From contig NZ_JAMBNO010000014.1 of the NCBI RefSeq assembly GCF_023715105.1, positions 62,001 to 126,000 on the forward strand: DNA of 64,000 bases, in the 5' to 3' direction. Position numbers and translations under genes: made by a program. The notes under the pieces were generated by a model. The model ran no database searches. It saw only the letters and a program-made list of their open reading frames with translations, and had not been told where the DNA came from. Positions 1-8,095 of the stretch are shown piece after piece. Source of the DNA: Hydrogenophaga intermedia. GTDB taxonomy: Bacteria > Pseudomonadota > Gammaproteobacteria > Burkholderiales > Burkholderiaceae_C. Within the stretch, counting starts at the first letter, position 1, and every line of letters starts with the position of its first letter.

Positions 1-1341
1 AGCCTGCGCCGCCGCCTGCTGATCTATCTGCTGATCTGTGCGCCGCTGGTCTGGGGCCTGGCCCTGGTGTGGTCGGCCCGCAGCGCGCGCCAGGAAGTCA
101 ACGAGATGTTCGACACCGAACTCGTGCGGCTGGCGCGCCAGGTGCAGGCCGTGACCGCGCCGCTGTCGGGCAACGTCGCGACCCCCCAACGTGATGCGGT
201 CCCTGGTGGCGCGGCCGACCTCGACGACCTCGCCATCGCCATCTGGGACCGTGAAGGCAAGCCCCTGTTGCCCGACGAGGACGGCCCGCGATTGCCGCGC
301 CGTGAAGGCGCGCTGGGTTTCGTGGACGTGGAGTTGGGCGGCGAGGCCTGGCGCCTGTACTACACGCCCTCGCCCGACGGCGATCGCCTGATCGCGGTGG
401 GCCAGATGGTGCACGAGCGCGACGAGTTGGTGTGGAGCTTTCTGGGCGCCCAGGCGCTGCCCTGGCTGCTGGTGCTGCCCTTGCTGCTTGGCGGACTGGC
501 CTGGGGTGTTCGTGCGGCCTTGTCGCCTTTGGAGGCGTTGGCGGGTGAGCTCAAACGCCGTGATGCCGACGACTTGCGCACCGTCTCGCTGGAGCGCGCG
601 CCAAGCGAGTTGCAGCCGATGCTGGCGGCCATGAACGGGCTGTTTGCCCGCATCGGCGAGACGCTGACGCGAGAACGGCAGTTCACGGCGGACGCCGCGC
701 ACGAACTGCGCACGCCGATTTCGGTGCTGACGGCGCAGTGGGCGGTGTACCGCGGAGCGCCCGAAAGGCCCGAGCGTGAACGCGCGGCGCGCGCACTCGA
801 CGCTGGCCTTGCCCGCATGGCACGCCTGGTCGAGCAGTTGCTTGGCCTCTCGCGTCTGGACGCGACGCAGCGGCTGAAGGCCCCGACACCGATCGACTGG
901 CCTGCGCTGGTGGAGCAGGCCATGTCGGACGTGCTGCCCCTGGCCGAGCGGCGTTGCATCGAGCTGGGCTGCGAATGGGCCGATGGCGAGGACGGCGCAG
1001 CGCCCGCGTGGCGCGGCGATCCGGACCTCATGGGACTGCTGTTGCGCAACCTGCTGGACAACGCGGTGCGCTACGCGCCCGAGGGCAGTGGCGTCACGCT
1101 GCGCTTCGGTCGTCACCGCGTGGCGGTGGAAAACACCGCACCTGCCGGCCTCGATACCACGCAGGTGGCGACCTGGGGCGAGCGCTTTCACCGGCCCGAC
1201 GGCCAGAGCGAAAGCGGCAGCGGCCTGGGTGTGTCCATCGCGCAGCGCATTGCCGAACTGCACGGTCTCGCGTTGAGCCACCGCGCCGACGCCGACACGG
1301 TGGGTGTGGTGCGCGTGATCGCCGAACTCAGCGCGCGCTGA
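1..1341 (+). CDS. Two-component sensor histidine kinase (5' end outside window)
   Basis: The frame is open from the first base, so the true start lies upstream. The visible part begins with a hydrophobic segment (RRLLIYLLICAPLVWGLAL), the first membrane helix. A periplasmic region of about 110 residues follows, then a second helix near WLLVLPLLLGGLAW and a HAMP-like linker. The phospho-acceptor box AAHELRTPI has its His near visible residue 234. The ATPase domain has the N box (LLRNLLDNAVRYAP) and a GSGLGVSIA G box. This is the QseC/TctE class of membrane kinase. Its response regulator should lie upstream and is not visible. The 3' end overlaps the convergent TPR gene by 14 bp. The signal sensed cannot be told. 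Confidence 0.93.
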   Translation, partial: SLRRRLLIYLLICAPLVWGLALVWSARSARQEVNEMFDTELVRLARQVQAVTAPLSGNVATPQRDAVPGGAADLDDLAIAIWDREGKPLLPDEDGPRLPRREGALGFVDVELGGEAWRLYYTPSPDGDRLIAVGQMVHERDELVWSFLGAQALPWLLVLPLLLGGLAWGVRAALSPLEALAGELKRRDADDLRTVSLERAPSELQPMLAAMNGLFARIGETLTRERQFTADAAHELRTPISVLTAQWAVYRGAPERPERERAARALDAGLARMARLVEQLLGLSRLDATQRLKAPTPIDWPALVEQAMSDVLPLAERRCIELGCEWADGEDGAAPAWRGDPDLMGLLLRNLLDNAVRYAPEGSGVTLRFGRHRVAVENTAPAGLDTTQVATWGERFHRPDGQSESGSGLGVSIAQRIAELHGLALSHRADADTVGVVRVIAELSAR

Positions 1342-1981
1342 GTTTGCTCATCAAGGCCTTGACTTCCTCGCGTCGCCCGGCGTCGGCCAGTGCGCGCCCC
1401 GGGCGCGGCGGCGCGGCCAGTGCGCGCTCCAGGAACGGCAAGGCCTGCTCGGCGCGGCCGGTGTCGGCCAGCAGCTCGGCGTAGAAGAAGTTCGGATCGA
1501 TGCCGTCGGGATTGATGGCCAGTGCCTGCTTGATCAGCGCCTCGGCCCTGGCCTTGTCGCCGAAGCCCAGCGGCCAGCCAGGCACCTTGTGATAGAGCAC
1601 GCCCAGACTCGCGTAGGCCGAACCGTCGAGCGCCTTGCCGTCGATCTCGATCGCCTTCTCGTACAGCGCCTTGGCCTGCTTCACGAGCGAGAGCGCGCCC
1701 AGGCCGCCGCGCTCGGCAGCCCAGGAGCTCAGGATGATGCCCTCCCACACCAGCGGCTCGCTGCGCTGGGCAAACGAGGTGCTGGCGTCGTGGGCCTTGG
1801 CGCTCAGGGCTTCGAAGCGCTTTTCGCGTTCGCGCGCCGGCGCCTGGTAGCGGATGGTTTCCCAGTCGCGCTGCAGTTCGGTCACGGCGTCGTCCACCGG
1901 TGCGGCATGCAGCGCCAGTGGCAGGGCAAGGTTGAGGCCGAGCAGCGCGGCCAGGGCGAGTTGTCGGGTCGGGCGTTTCAT
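1328..1981 (-). CDS. Periplasmic tetratricopeptide-repeat protein
   Basis: A 217-residue protein with a signal peptide (MKRPTRQLALAALLGLNLAL, Ala-rich cleavage region ending in HAA). The mature part reads as TPR helices, for example KALYEKAIEIDGKALDGSAY, then AEALIKQALAINPDGIDPNF, then AEQALPFLERALAAPP. It is probably a periplasmic scaffold with no catalytic role of its own. Its ATG overlaps the stop codon of the upstream SDR gene (ATGA), which fixes the start and shows translational coupling. It is the last gene of the five-gene operon with the hemolysin-family, ligase, metalloenzyme and SDR genes. I do not recognise a specific named family. Confidence 0.85.
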   Translation of the reverse strand: MKRPTRQLALAALLGLNLALPLALHAAPVDDAVTELQRDWETIRYQAPAREREKRFEALSAKAHDASTSFAQRSEPLVWEGIILSSWAAERGGLGALSLVKQAKALYEKAIEIDGKALDGSAYASLGVLYHKVPGWPLGFGDKARAEALIKQALAINPDGIDPNFFYAELLADTGRAEQALPFLERALAAPPRPGRALADAGRREEVKALMSKLSAR

Positions 1982-2790
1982 GGGGTGTTTCCTGCCGTGA
2001 GGTCTTGGGGGTGGGTGGGAAGCAGCGCGTCGCGGTGCTTGTGAAAGCCTGCGTCGAGCCAGGGGCCGAGGGCGCCGTTCAGGCGCACCGCCAAGCGCTC
2101 GGGAAAACCGACGTGGCGCTCGGCAGCGCCGCTGCGCAGCAGCGCCATCAACGCGTCGGCCACCACCTGCGGTGGGTCGCTCGCGGTGCCGGTGGCGCGG
2201 TTGAAGGATTCGTTCGCCGGGCTGTTGAAGGCGGTGCGGGTGGCGCGCGGTCCCAGCCATTGCACGCGCACGCGCGTGCCCGAGAGCTCGCGCCGCAGCG
2301 CCTCGGCGAAGCGGTGCAGGCCGGCCTTGCTGGCACCGTAGAGCGCCGAACCCGGCACACCGATGCGCCCCAGTGCCGAGCCGACAAACACGATGCGCGC
2401 CTCGGGCAGGCTCTTGAGGTGTGGCAGCAGCGCCTGCGTGAGCACCATCGGCGACCACAGGTTGAGCTGCAGCAGCGCGGCCGCCTCGTCGGCCGCCAGG
2501 TCCTCGACCGCCCCAAAGGACGGAATGCCCGCGGCGTGAACCACGGTGTCCACGCCCCAGGCGGTGGCCGTGCTCGCCACGCGCGCGATGTCGTCGCTGC
2601 GCGTGAGGTCGGCCTGCTGCCACACGACGGGTTGCCGGCGCGATGGCGCGCCCGGCGTGTCCGTTGTCTGCGGCGGGCGGCGGGCCACGCCCATGGTGCG
2701 CATCCCTTCGCGCGCCAAGGCCTTCAGGAAGGCGCTGCCGATGCCGCCGCTGGCGCCGGTGAGCAGCACGCGCCGGGGATGGGCCGTCAT
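1978..2790 (-). CDS. SDR family NAD(P)-dependent oxidoreductase
   Basis: A 270-residue classical short-chain dehydrogenase/reductase. The N-terminal Rossmann motif is TGASGGIGSAF. NAG is replaced by HAAGIPSFG, and catalytic Ser plus YGASKAG (YxxxK) lie near residues 147-165. The start overlaps the preceding metalloenzyme stop and the stop overlaps the TPR gene start, both as ATGA. It probably reduces or oxidises the acyl or carbonyl product of the neighbouring ligase and metalloenzyme, but the substrate cannot be read from the sequence. FabG-type ketoreduction is possible, but nothing else in the operon belongs to fatty-acid synthesis. Confidence 0.9.
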   Translation of the reverse strand: MTAHPRRVLLTGASGGIGSAFLKALAREGMRTMGVARRPPQTTDTPGAPSRRQPVVWQQADLTRSDDIARVASTATAWGVDTVVHAAGIPSFGAVEDLAADEAAALLQLNLWSPMVLTQALLPHLKSLPEARIVFVGSALGRIGVPGSALYGASKAGLHRFAEALRRELSGTRVRVQWLGPRATRTAFNSPANESFNRATGTASDPPQVVADALMALLRSGAAERHVGFPERLAVRLNGALGPWLDAGFHKHRDALLPTHPQDLTAGNTP

Positions 2791-3476
2791 GCGCTGACCT
2801 CTGCACGCGGAGCACTTGCCGCCACCTGGGGCAGCGGCAGGCCCAGGAACACACCGCGGTACAGACCGTAGAACATGCGCGCCGCGTGCACGATGGCCTG
2901 CTGGTCTTCGGCGGCGGTGATGCGGTCCATCAGCAGCTCGAAATGCGCGGTGTGCTCGCGATCGAGCATGCCGTGCGAGCGCAGGTAGCTGAAGCCGTTG
3001 TCGGGCAGGCCCAGCGGCTTCTGGATTGCATCGGCCGCCAGCAGCGCGAGCGAAACGCTGGTGCCTTCGAGTACGTGCACCATGCCGAAGAAGCCCAGCG
3101 GGTTGCCGCGCTGCACCGTGTCGTAGGCGTAGGCCACCATGATTTCGGTGGCGGGTGAGGGGCGGCCGTGGCGCACTGCTTCGGCGTCGCCTCCGCAGGC
3201 CGCGATGTCGTTGAGGATCCACTCATCGTGACCGGCCTCTTCCTCGATGTATTCGTCCAGCGCGGGTTCGAGCCAGCGGTGGTGCGCCGGCAGCGTGGCC
3301 TTCATCGCCTTGAGCAGCGGCACCGTGTGGCGCACATGGTGGTAAGCCTCGCGCAGGAAGGCCAGGTAGCTCGATACCGACACCTGGCCGGCCAGTGCGC
3401 CGCGGATGATGGGGGTGTCGAGCAGTTGCCGGCGTTCGGCATCGGTCTCGCGCAGCAGGGTGGCGTGAAAAGGCAT
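2787..3476 (-). CDS. TenA/haem-oxygenase-like iron-containing redox enzyme
   Basis: A 229-residue all-helical protein of the haem-oxygenase-like fold (iron-containing redox enzyme family). Candidate metal ligands sit on successive helices: YHHVRH (residues 46-50), EYIEEEAGHDEW (75-86), HVLEGTS (134-140) and REHTAHFELLMD (173-184). This E/H/D pattern fits non-haem diiron oxidases/oxygenases of this fold better than thiaminase TenA, whose active-site Cys I do not see. An AAGGA ribosome site lies 7 bp before the chosen ATG. The next gene downstream overlaps by ATGA. Family members act on fatty acids or amino acids; the adjacent adenylating ligase makes a carboxylic-acid substrate plausible (inference). 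Confidence 0.85.
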   Translation of the reverse strand: MPFHATLLRETDAERRQLLDTPIIRGALAGQVSVSSYLAFLREAYHHVRHTVPLLKAMKATLPAHHRWLEPALDEYIEEEAGHDEWILNDIAACGGDAEAVRHGRPSPATEIMVAYAYDTVQRGNPLGFFGMVHVLEGTSVSLALLAADAIQKPLGLPDNGFSYLRSHGMLDREHTAHFELLMDRITAAEDQQAIVHAARMFYGLYRGVFLGLPLPQVAASAPRAEVSA

Positions 3477-3501
3477 GTGGGTTCCTTGGAGTGGTAAGGG
3501 T

Positions 3502-4944
3502 TCAGGAGAGGGCGGGCGCCTGCTGGCGCGCCAGCGCCGGGCCGTGGCGCGCCAGCACGCGTTCGCGCACCGGGCGGCCGTTGGGGGTGAACAGGCCGTC
3601 GGCCAGGTCGCGCGCGGCATCGCCCAGCACCCAGCGGCCGATGCGCGCGTAGTCGGGCAACGTGGCATTGGCGCGGTTCACGGCCTGTGCGATGGCGTCG
3701 TCCAGGTTTGCAGTGGTCCCGGGCACGGGCCAGATCACCGCGTCGAGCTGCGCCTGGCCATCGCCCAGCACCACCGCCTGCGCCACGGCGGGTTGCGCGG
3801 TGAGCGCGGTCTCCACCCATTCGGGCGACACGTTGCGGCCGTAGGCGGTGATCAGCACGTTCTTGCGCCGGCCCTCGATGTGCAGGTAGCCGTCGGCGTC
3901 GAGCCGGCCGATGTCGCCGCTGGGCCACCAGTCGGGGACCGGCACAGGGTCACCGAGGTAACCCAGGTGCAGGCTGCCGCGCAGCTCGATCTCGCCGTCG
4001 GGCGCGATGCGCACCTGGCCATGCGGCAGCACGCGCCCGGCGCTGCCGGGACGGTTTGCGCCGGGCAGGTTCAGCGTCTGCACCGAACACGCTTCCGACA
4101 GGCCGTAGCCCTCGTAGGCGGGGATGCCCAGCGCGTGGGCCTGCGTGAGCAGCGGTGCGCCGACGGCAGCACCGCCCACGGCCACGAAGCGCAGGCCCGG
4201 GTCGGCGCGCTGGCCGCTGCGCCCCAGCCAGGCGCACCAGGCGCGCAGCATCTGCGGCAACAGGATCACGCTGTGCGCGCCATGTTCACGCAACGCGCGG
4301 TCGAACGCCGCGGGGTCGAACTGTGACGAGCCGGTGAGCCCGAGCCGCCGCGTGGGCAGGCTCAGCAGCGTGGCGCCCTGGCGCCGTGCCGCCATGGCAC
4401 CGGCCACGTTTTCCAGCAGCACCGCGTAAGGCAGCACGCTCAGGTGCCGGGTGATGCCCAGCGGGCCCAGCGCCTGCACCAGCCCCGCGGTGACGGCCTC
4501 CAGCGCAGGCGCGCCCAGGCACACGCCCTTGGGTCGCCCGGTGGTGCCGGAGGTGAAGGTGATCTTGACCGTGCCAGCCGGCAGGTCGCGTGGCGCGCCG
4601 GGCCGCTCGGCCAGGCACACCGCCTCGCCGGCCAGCCGGTGCGGCGTCCAGCGCAGTTGGGGCCAGCGCTCGGCCAGCAACGGGTGTGCCGCGATTGTGT
4701 CCACGCCGGCGGCATCCAGCGCGTGGCCCAGCTGTTCGGGGGTGAAGAAGGGCGGCAGCGGCACATGCACCACCCGCGCGCCCAGCGCGGCCTCGTCGAG
4801 CGCCACGGAGGCGGGGCCGTTGTCGAGCAGCGTGGCCAGCACCCGGGTGTGCGCCTGGCGCACCAGCGCGCCGGCATCGTTCACCTCGCGCTGCCAGCCG
4901 CTCGCGTCCCAGGCACCCGATTCGCTCTGCAGCACCACCGTCAT
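3502..4944 (-). CDS. AMP-dependent acyl/aryl synthetase (ANL superfamily ligase)
   Basis: A 480-residue adenylating enzyme, slightly short for the family. The ATP loop is TFTSGTTGRPKG (129-140), the A5 region is YEGYGLSEAC, the A7/A8 region SGDIGRLDADGYLHIEGRRK, and the C-terminal domain has NVLITAYGRNVSPEWVE. It should activate a carboxylate to an acyl-AMP and pass it to CoA or another acceptor. No carrier protein is encoded nearby. Its ATG overlaps the stop of the hemolysin-family gene (ATGA). A 25-bp gap separates it from the metalloenzyme gene. The chain length or ring preference cannot be told from the sequence. Confidence 0.92.
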   Translation of the reverse strand: MTVVLQSESGAWDASGWQREVNDAGALVRQAHTRVLATLLDNGPASVALDEAALGARVVHVPLPPFFTPEQLGHALDAAGVDTIAAHPLLAERWPQLRWTPHRLAGEAVCLAERPGAPRDLPAGTVKITFTSGTTGRPKGVCLGAPALEAVTAGLVQALGPLGITRHLSVLPYAVLLENVAGAMAARRQGATLLSLPTRRLGLTGSSQFDPAAFDRALREHGAHSVILLPQMLRAWCAWLGRSGQRADPGLRFVAVGGAAVGAPLLTQAHALGIPAYEGYGLSEACSVQTLNLPGANRPGSAGRVLPHGQVRIAPDGEIELRGSLHLGYLGDPVPVPDWWPSGDIGRLDADGYLHIEGRRKNVLITAYGRNVSPEWVETALTAQPAVAQAVVLGDGQAQLDAVIWPVPGTTANLDDAIAQAVNRANATLPDYARIGRWVLGDAARDLADGLFTPNGRPVRERVLARHGPALARQQAPALS

Positions 4945-5579
4945 GCGGCGCTCCCGCGGCGCTGCAGCGCTTGCAGGGCGTGCCGGAGGTGACCGGCCTG
5001 CACGAGGGGACGGTGGTCGTAGTAGCTGCCCCAGTCCGCGGCCTGTTCGCCGAGCTTGTCGGGGTCGGCCACGCCCAGGGCGAGTGGCGCCACGCCCAGC
5101 CGCACGAACAACTGGCGCAGCTCCTGGGTCAGGGTGCTCACGATCCAGTCGAAGCCCTCCTGCGCCAGCAGCGGGGCCATGAGGGCGATCAGCCGCCGCC
5201 CCTCGCCCGCGCGCGCCGCCGCCAGGTGGCCCACCTCGGCAATGCGCCGGCGCGGCACCGGCGCGCCGCTGGCGGACTGCAGGCGCTGCTCGATCGGGCT
5301 GTCCAGGTAGCGCTCCAGGAACAGCGGGCCGGTGTCGGCCGCGCGGTAGCCGGCGGCGGCCAGCAGCGTGCCGGTCTCGTCGCGCAGGGCCACCAGCACC
5401 GGCGCGAAGCCGCGCACGGCCGCGCCGAAGTGCTCGCGATACACGCCGCGGATAAAGGCCTCGACCTCACCGCGTTGCGGGTCGCCCACGGGGTGTTCGC
5501 ACAGCCGGCGTCGGCCGCCGGGCGGCTCGATCGGGCTGCAGGGTGCTCGCATGGGCTGCGCCAGCGAAAGCGGGGACAT
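4941..5579 (-). CDS. Thermostable hemolysin (delta-VPH) family protein
   Basis: A 212-residue protein resembling the T_hemolysin family: RGVYREHFGAAVRGFAPVLVAL, then AEVGHLAA in the middle, and WGSYYDHRPLVQAG near the C-terminus. There is no signal peptide and no transmembrane segment, so an exported toxin role is not obvious. The fold is commonly compared with GNAT-like acyltransferases, and being first in an operon with an acyl-activating ligase suggests acyl transfer (inference). I chose the ATG with GGAG six bases upstream; an in-frame GTG at 5594 lacks such a site. It heads the five-gene operon. Confidence 0.75.
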   Translation of the reverse strand: MSPLSLAQPMRAPCSPIEPPGGRRRLCEHPVGDPQRGEVEAFIRGVYREHFGAAVRGFAPVLVALRDETGTLLAAAGYRAADTGPLFLERYLDSPIEQRLQSASGAPVPRRRIAEVGHLAAARAGEGRRLIALMAPLLAQEGFDWIVSTLTQELRQLFVRLGVAPLALGVADPDKLGEQAADWGSYYDHRPLVQAGHLRHALQALQRRGSAA

Positions 5580-5691
5580 GGCTTCTCCACGCACCCGCGA
5601 AGGCGGGTGGGACGAAGCGGATGCTGGAGGGCGGGCATTAACCGCGCCTTAAGCGCACCGCCAGCCCGAACGCGGGCGGCACGCGGGCAGA

Positions 5692-5952
5692 TCAGCGGGT
5701 GTCGCTGCCGCTCAGCCGGCGCTGGGGCTCGATCTCGGCGTATTCCACGGCGCTCAGGGCGTTCAACAACTCGACCGCCTTGGCCGCGCTGCGGGCGGGC
5801 ACGTGCAGTGCAAAGACGTTGGCCAGCCCGGCCTCGGTGGAACCGGGAAACACCGGCTGTGCGTGGCGGTGGAAGCGGTCTTCGATGGTGCGCGCCACTT
5901 CGTCCCGGGCGCGCCGGGACGCGCGTGACTTCAGCTTGAACAGGACGCTCAT
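5692..5952 (-). CDS. Small protein resembling a subtilase propeptide/I9-type inhibitor
   Basis: An 86-residue basic protein. Its second half (LANVFALHVPARSAAKAVELLNALSAVEYAEIEP, residues about 43-76) has the pattern of the S8 peptidase prodomain, ending in the usual V-x-Y-A-E-x-x-P just before the mature enzyme begins. It lies 39 bp downstream of the S8 peptidase gene on the same strand. It may be a chaperone/inhibitor acting in trans on that enzyme. The ribosome site is weak, so coupling to the upstream gene is likely. There is no signal peptide, matching the peptidase. Function is inferred from pattern and context only. Confidence 0.6.
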   Translation of the reverse strand: MSVLFKLKSRASRRARDEVARTIEDRFHRHAQPVFPGSTEAGLANVFALHVPARSAAKAVELLNALSAVEYAEIEPQRRLSGSDTR

Positions 5953-5991
5953 GGGGCAGATCGATGACCGGCGGTCAGTATGCCACTGGCC

Positions 5992-7353
5992 TCAGGCGAG
6001 GGCGCGGGCAAGGTCCACGATGCCGTGGCCGAACGCGTGACTGCGCCTTCCCTGGCGCTGCCCGACCGCGGCACGGGCAGTGCCTGCCAGGTGCGCGGCC
6101 ACTTGCTGCACGCTCCAATCGGGGTGCGCTGCGCGCACCAACGCGGCCACCGCCGCCACGTGCGGCGTGGCCATGGAGGTGCCCGAGAGGACATCGAACG
6201 CCGGGTCTTGCGTACCCGCGCCGGGTGCGGTGGAGAGGATGTTCGCGCCCGGGGCGCTCAGGAACGCGTGGCGCCCCGTGTTGGAGAAGGGTGCCCGGCG
6301 ATCGAGTTCATCCACCGCGGCGATGCCGTGCACGCCGCCGTAGGCCGCCGGGTACTCGACCGGATTGCCGATCTCGAACTCGTTGCCCATCGCGGCCACC
6401 ACGAAGACATCGGCGGCATGCAGGCGGCGGAACAGGGCCGCTTCGGTCTGGCTGCGGGCGGTGCCGCCGAGGCTGAGGTTCAGCACCCGGGCACCCGAGG
6501 TGCCCACGGCCGCGAGCGCGCGCAGGTAGGCTGCAAACGACACGTAGCGCCGCCCGTCCGCTGCGGGGCGATCGTGAATCACCTTCCAGACCTGCAGCGG
6601 GCAATTGGCAATGCCGCTGCAGCCGACGCCGTTGTCGTGCAGTGCGGCAATGGTGCCGGCCACGTGCGTGCCGTGTCCCTCCAGATCATCGGGGGACAGA
6701 CCGTCGTGGTCGTAGTGCGTCACCACCGAGGGCGGCAGCAGCGGGTGGTGGCGGTCGATGCCGCTGTCCAGCACGGCAACGGGTACCTTGTGCGCGCTGG
6801 GCAGGCGCGCGCCGAACAGGCCGATGGAACGCAGCGCCCACTGGCGGTTGAGTCGGGCATCGGGTCGGCGCACGGCACTCAGCCAACGGGCCGGTACGGG
6901 CTCGACGTGCGACACCTCGTCGCTGCGCGAAAGCAAGCGCTGCACCGCCGCCGCCGTGCCGGCGCCCGACGCGAAGCGCAGCACCGTGTAGCCCTTGTCC
7001 AGCGGGCGTCCCACATCAACCACCGACTGCGCCAACAGGCGGGCCATGCGGTTGAGGCTCTGCGCCATCAGGGACATGCCGGGCGGCGCGTCTGCATACA
7101 CCGCCTCTGCCGCGCGCAACCCGTGGTTGTCCTTGAGATGGCGCAGCAGCGCCCAGCCGTTGGAATTGCGGGCCACGGCGAAGGGCGTCGGATCCGTCGG
7201 ACCGGCTTGCGTCTCGGTCAGGGCGGATTGCACGGCCTGGGGGCGAAAGCGCACCAGGTACTCGCCGGGCAGGTAGTCCGGTGGCGGTGGTGTGTCGCCA
7301 CGGGGCGTGGCCGATGGGCGCGCGGGGGTGTCGTACAGATCGCGAATGAGCAT
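5992..7353 (-). CDS. S8 (subtilisin-like) serine peptidase
   Basis: A 453-residue peptidase. The catalytic triad is Asp196 (VAVLDSGIDRHH), His227 (GHGTHVAG) and Ser393 (SGTSMATPHVA), with the oxyanion Asn near 324 (AAMGNEFE). Residues 30-160 form a prodomain-like region, YLPGEYLVRF ... VLRFASGAG ... VSHVEPVPA. No signal peptide is visible; the N-terminus is Pro-rich and polar, so the enzyme may stay in the cytoplasm or leave by another route. The start is fixed by AGGAGG seven bases upstream, rather than an upstream in-frame ATG at 7437. A free propeptide-like gene follows. The gene is divergent from the sigma-28-controlled unknown gene. Confidence 0.93.
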   Translation of the reverse strand: MLIRDLYDTPARPSATPRGDTPPPPDYLPGEYLVRFRPQAVQSALTETQAGPTDPTPFAVARNSNGWALLRHLKDNHGLRAAEAVYADAPPGMSLMAQSLNRMARLLAQSVVDVGRPLDKGYTVLRFASGAGTAAAVQRLLSRSDEVSHVEPVPARWLSAVRRPDARLNRQWALRSIGLFGARLPSAHKVPVAVLDSGIDRHHPLLPPSVVTHYDHDGLSPDDLEGHGTHVAGTIAALHDNGVGCSGIANCPLQVWKVIHDRPAADGRRYVSFAAYLRALAAVGTSGARVLNLSLGGTARSQTEAALFRRLHAADVFVVAAMGNEFEIGNPVEYPAAYGGVHGIAAVDELDRRAPFSNTGRHAFLSAPGANILSTAPGAGTQDPAFDVLSGTSMATPHVAAVAALVRAAHPDWSVQQVAAHLAGTARAAVGQRQGRRSHAFGHGIVDLARALA

Positions 7354-7444
7354 GTTGCCTCCTGGGGTGTCGTGATGGCCGCGCGGCCACGGTGCAGCGC
7401 TGGCGCCAGGGCAGTGTGGGCAGCCCCGGGTGGCCATACCGGAC

Positions 7445-7456
7445 CGGGGTACCCCG
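7445..7456. repeat. Perfect 12-bp palindrome CGGGGTACCCCG
   Basis: A self-complementary site in the divergent gap between the S8 peptidase gene and the unknown gene at 7.6 kb, about 90 bp upstream of the peptidase start. It could be an operator for a dimeric regulator, but no other copy was noticed in the window. Confidence 0.4.
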
Positions 7457-7485
7457 ATGCGGGCGGGCCAGACGGTTCGCGCACG

Positions 7486-7507
7486 CGCCGTTCATCGGTG
7501 AACGGCG
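7486..7507. repeat. Hairpin with 9-bp stem (CGCCGTTCA / TGAACGGCG, loop TCGG)
   Basis: A perfect inverted repeat with a 4-base loop, just upstream of the sigma-28-type promoter in the same divergent gap. There is no T-tract on either side, so it is unlikely to be an intrinsic terminator. An operator or insulating hairpin are both possible. Confidence 0.4.
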
Positions 7508-7517
7508 GAACTGACCC

Positions 7518-7544
7518 TCAAGTCACCCCCTTTTCCACCGATAG
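7518..7544 (+). promoter_or_regulatory. Sigma-28 (FliA) type promoter for the unknown gene at 7601
   Basis: TCAAGTCA, then 11 bp, then ACCGATAG. This is the same layout as the promoters before the flagellins and flgM in this window. The transcription start would fall roughly 50 bp before the ATG. It places the downstream unknown gene in the class 3 flagellar regulon (inference). Confidence 0.65.
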
Positions 7545-7600
7545 GCTGGAAGAACCCCCGGCCTGTACGCGCCGGGGACCCTGCCCTCTGGGGGTGCCCC

Positions 7601-8074
7601 ATGATTCCGACCAGCCCGACCTCACCCGCTTCCTGGACCGCTGCCGCGGCGCCGGCGGTGGCGCCTGTGCCTGCCGTGATGGCGGTGGCACCCGCCGCGG
7701 CCGCGGCGCGCGATGCGCAGGCCGGCCTGGAGCAGCGCCGCGGACAACCGCGCGCGGCCACCGGCACCCCGGGCAAGCGCCCGGGCCTGCAGGATCCGCC
7801 GGACGACGCGGCAACGGAGCAGGCGCGCGCCGAGCGCGTCCGTGAGCAGGCCGAGCGCCTGCGCGCGATGGAACTGTCGCGGCGCGAGACGGTGGAGGAG
7901 CTGCGTCAGGCCTTGCGCAAGGCCTGGGATGCCAGTGCCGCGGTGGTGGAGCAGGCGCTTGCTCGTGAGGCCGAATCGCACACGACGGCAGCGCAGACCG
8001 CGCGCGCGCTCGACGCCTACAGCGGGTCCGGCGACGCGGCGCAGCGCCCACCCGGCATCAGCCGCCGGGTGTGA
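7601..8074 (+). CDS. Unknown 157-residue Ala-rich coiled-coil protein, probable flagellar class 3 gene
   Basis: I do not recognise a family. The N-terminal 40 residues are Ala/Pro/Val rich and low in complexity. Residues about 70-130 are a charged helix with heptad character (TEQARAERVREQAERLRAME ... ETVEELRQALRKAWDASAAV). The tail is Gly/Ser/Arg rich (SGSGDAAQRPPGISRRV). There is no signal peptide and no membrane helix. The gene runs convergently toward cheB and has a sigma-28-type promoter upstream, which links it to motility or chemotaxis. A GGGGG stretch precedes the ATG. The overlapping reverse frames are codon-bias shadows. Confidence 0.65.
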   Translation: MIPTSPTSPASWTAAAAPAVAPVPAVMAVAPAAAAARDAQAGLEQRRGQPRAATGTPGKRPGLQDPPDDAATEQARAERVREQAERLRAMELSRRETVEELRQALRKAWDASAAVVEQALAREAESHTTAAQTARALDAYSGSGDAAQRPPGISRRV

Positions 8075-8095
8075 AGCACCGCCGGCGCACCGGCC

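Noticed and set aside
2787..3476. Thiaminase II (TenA proper) for the haem-oxygenase-like gene
   Set aside because: The catalytic Cys of TenA is not seen, no thiamine genes are near, and the E/H/D pattern fits a metalloenzyme.
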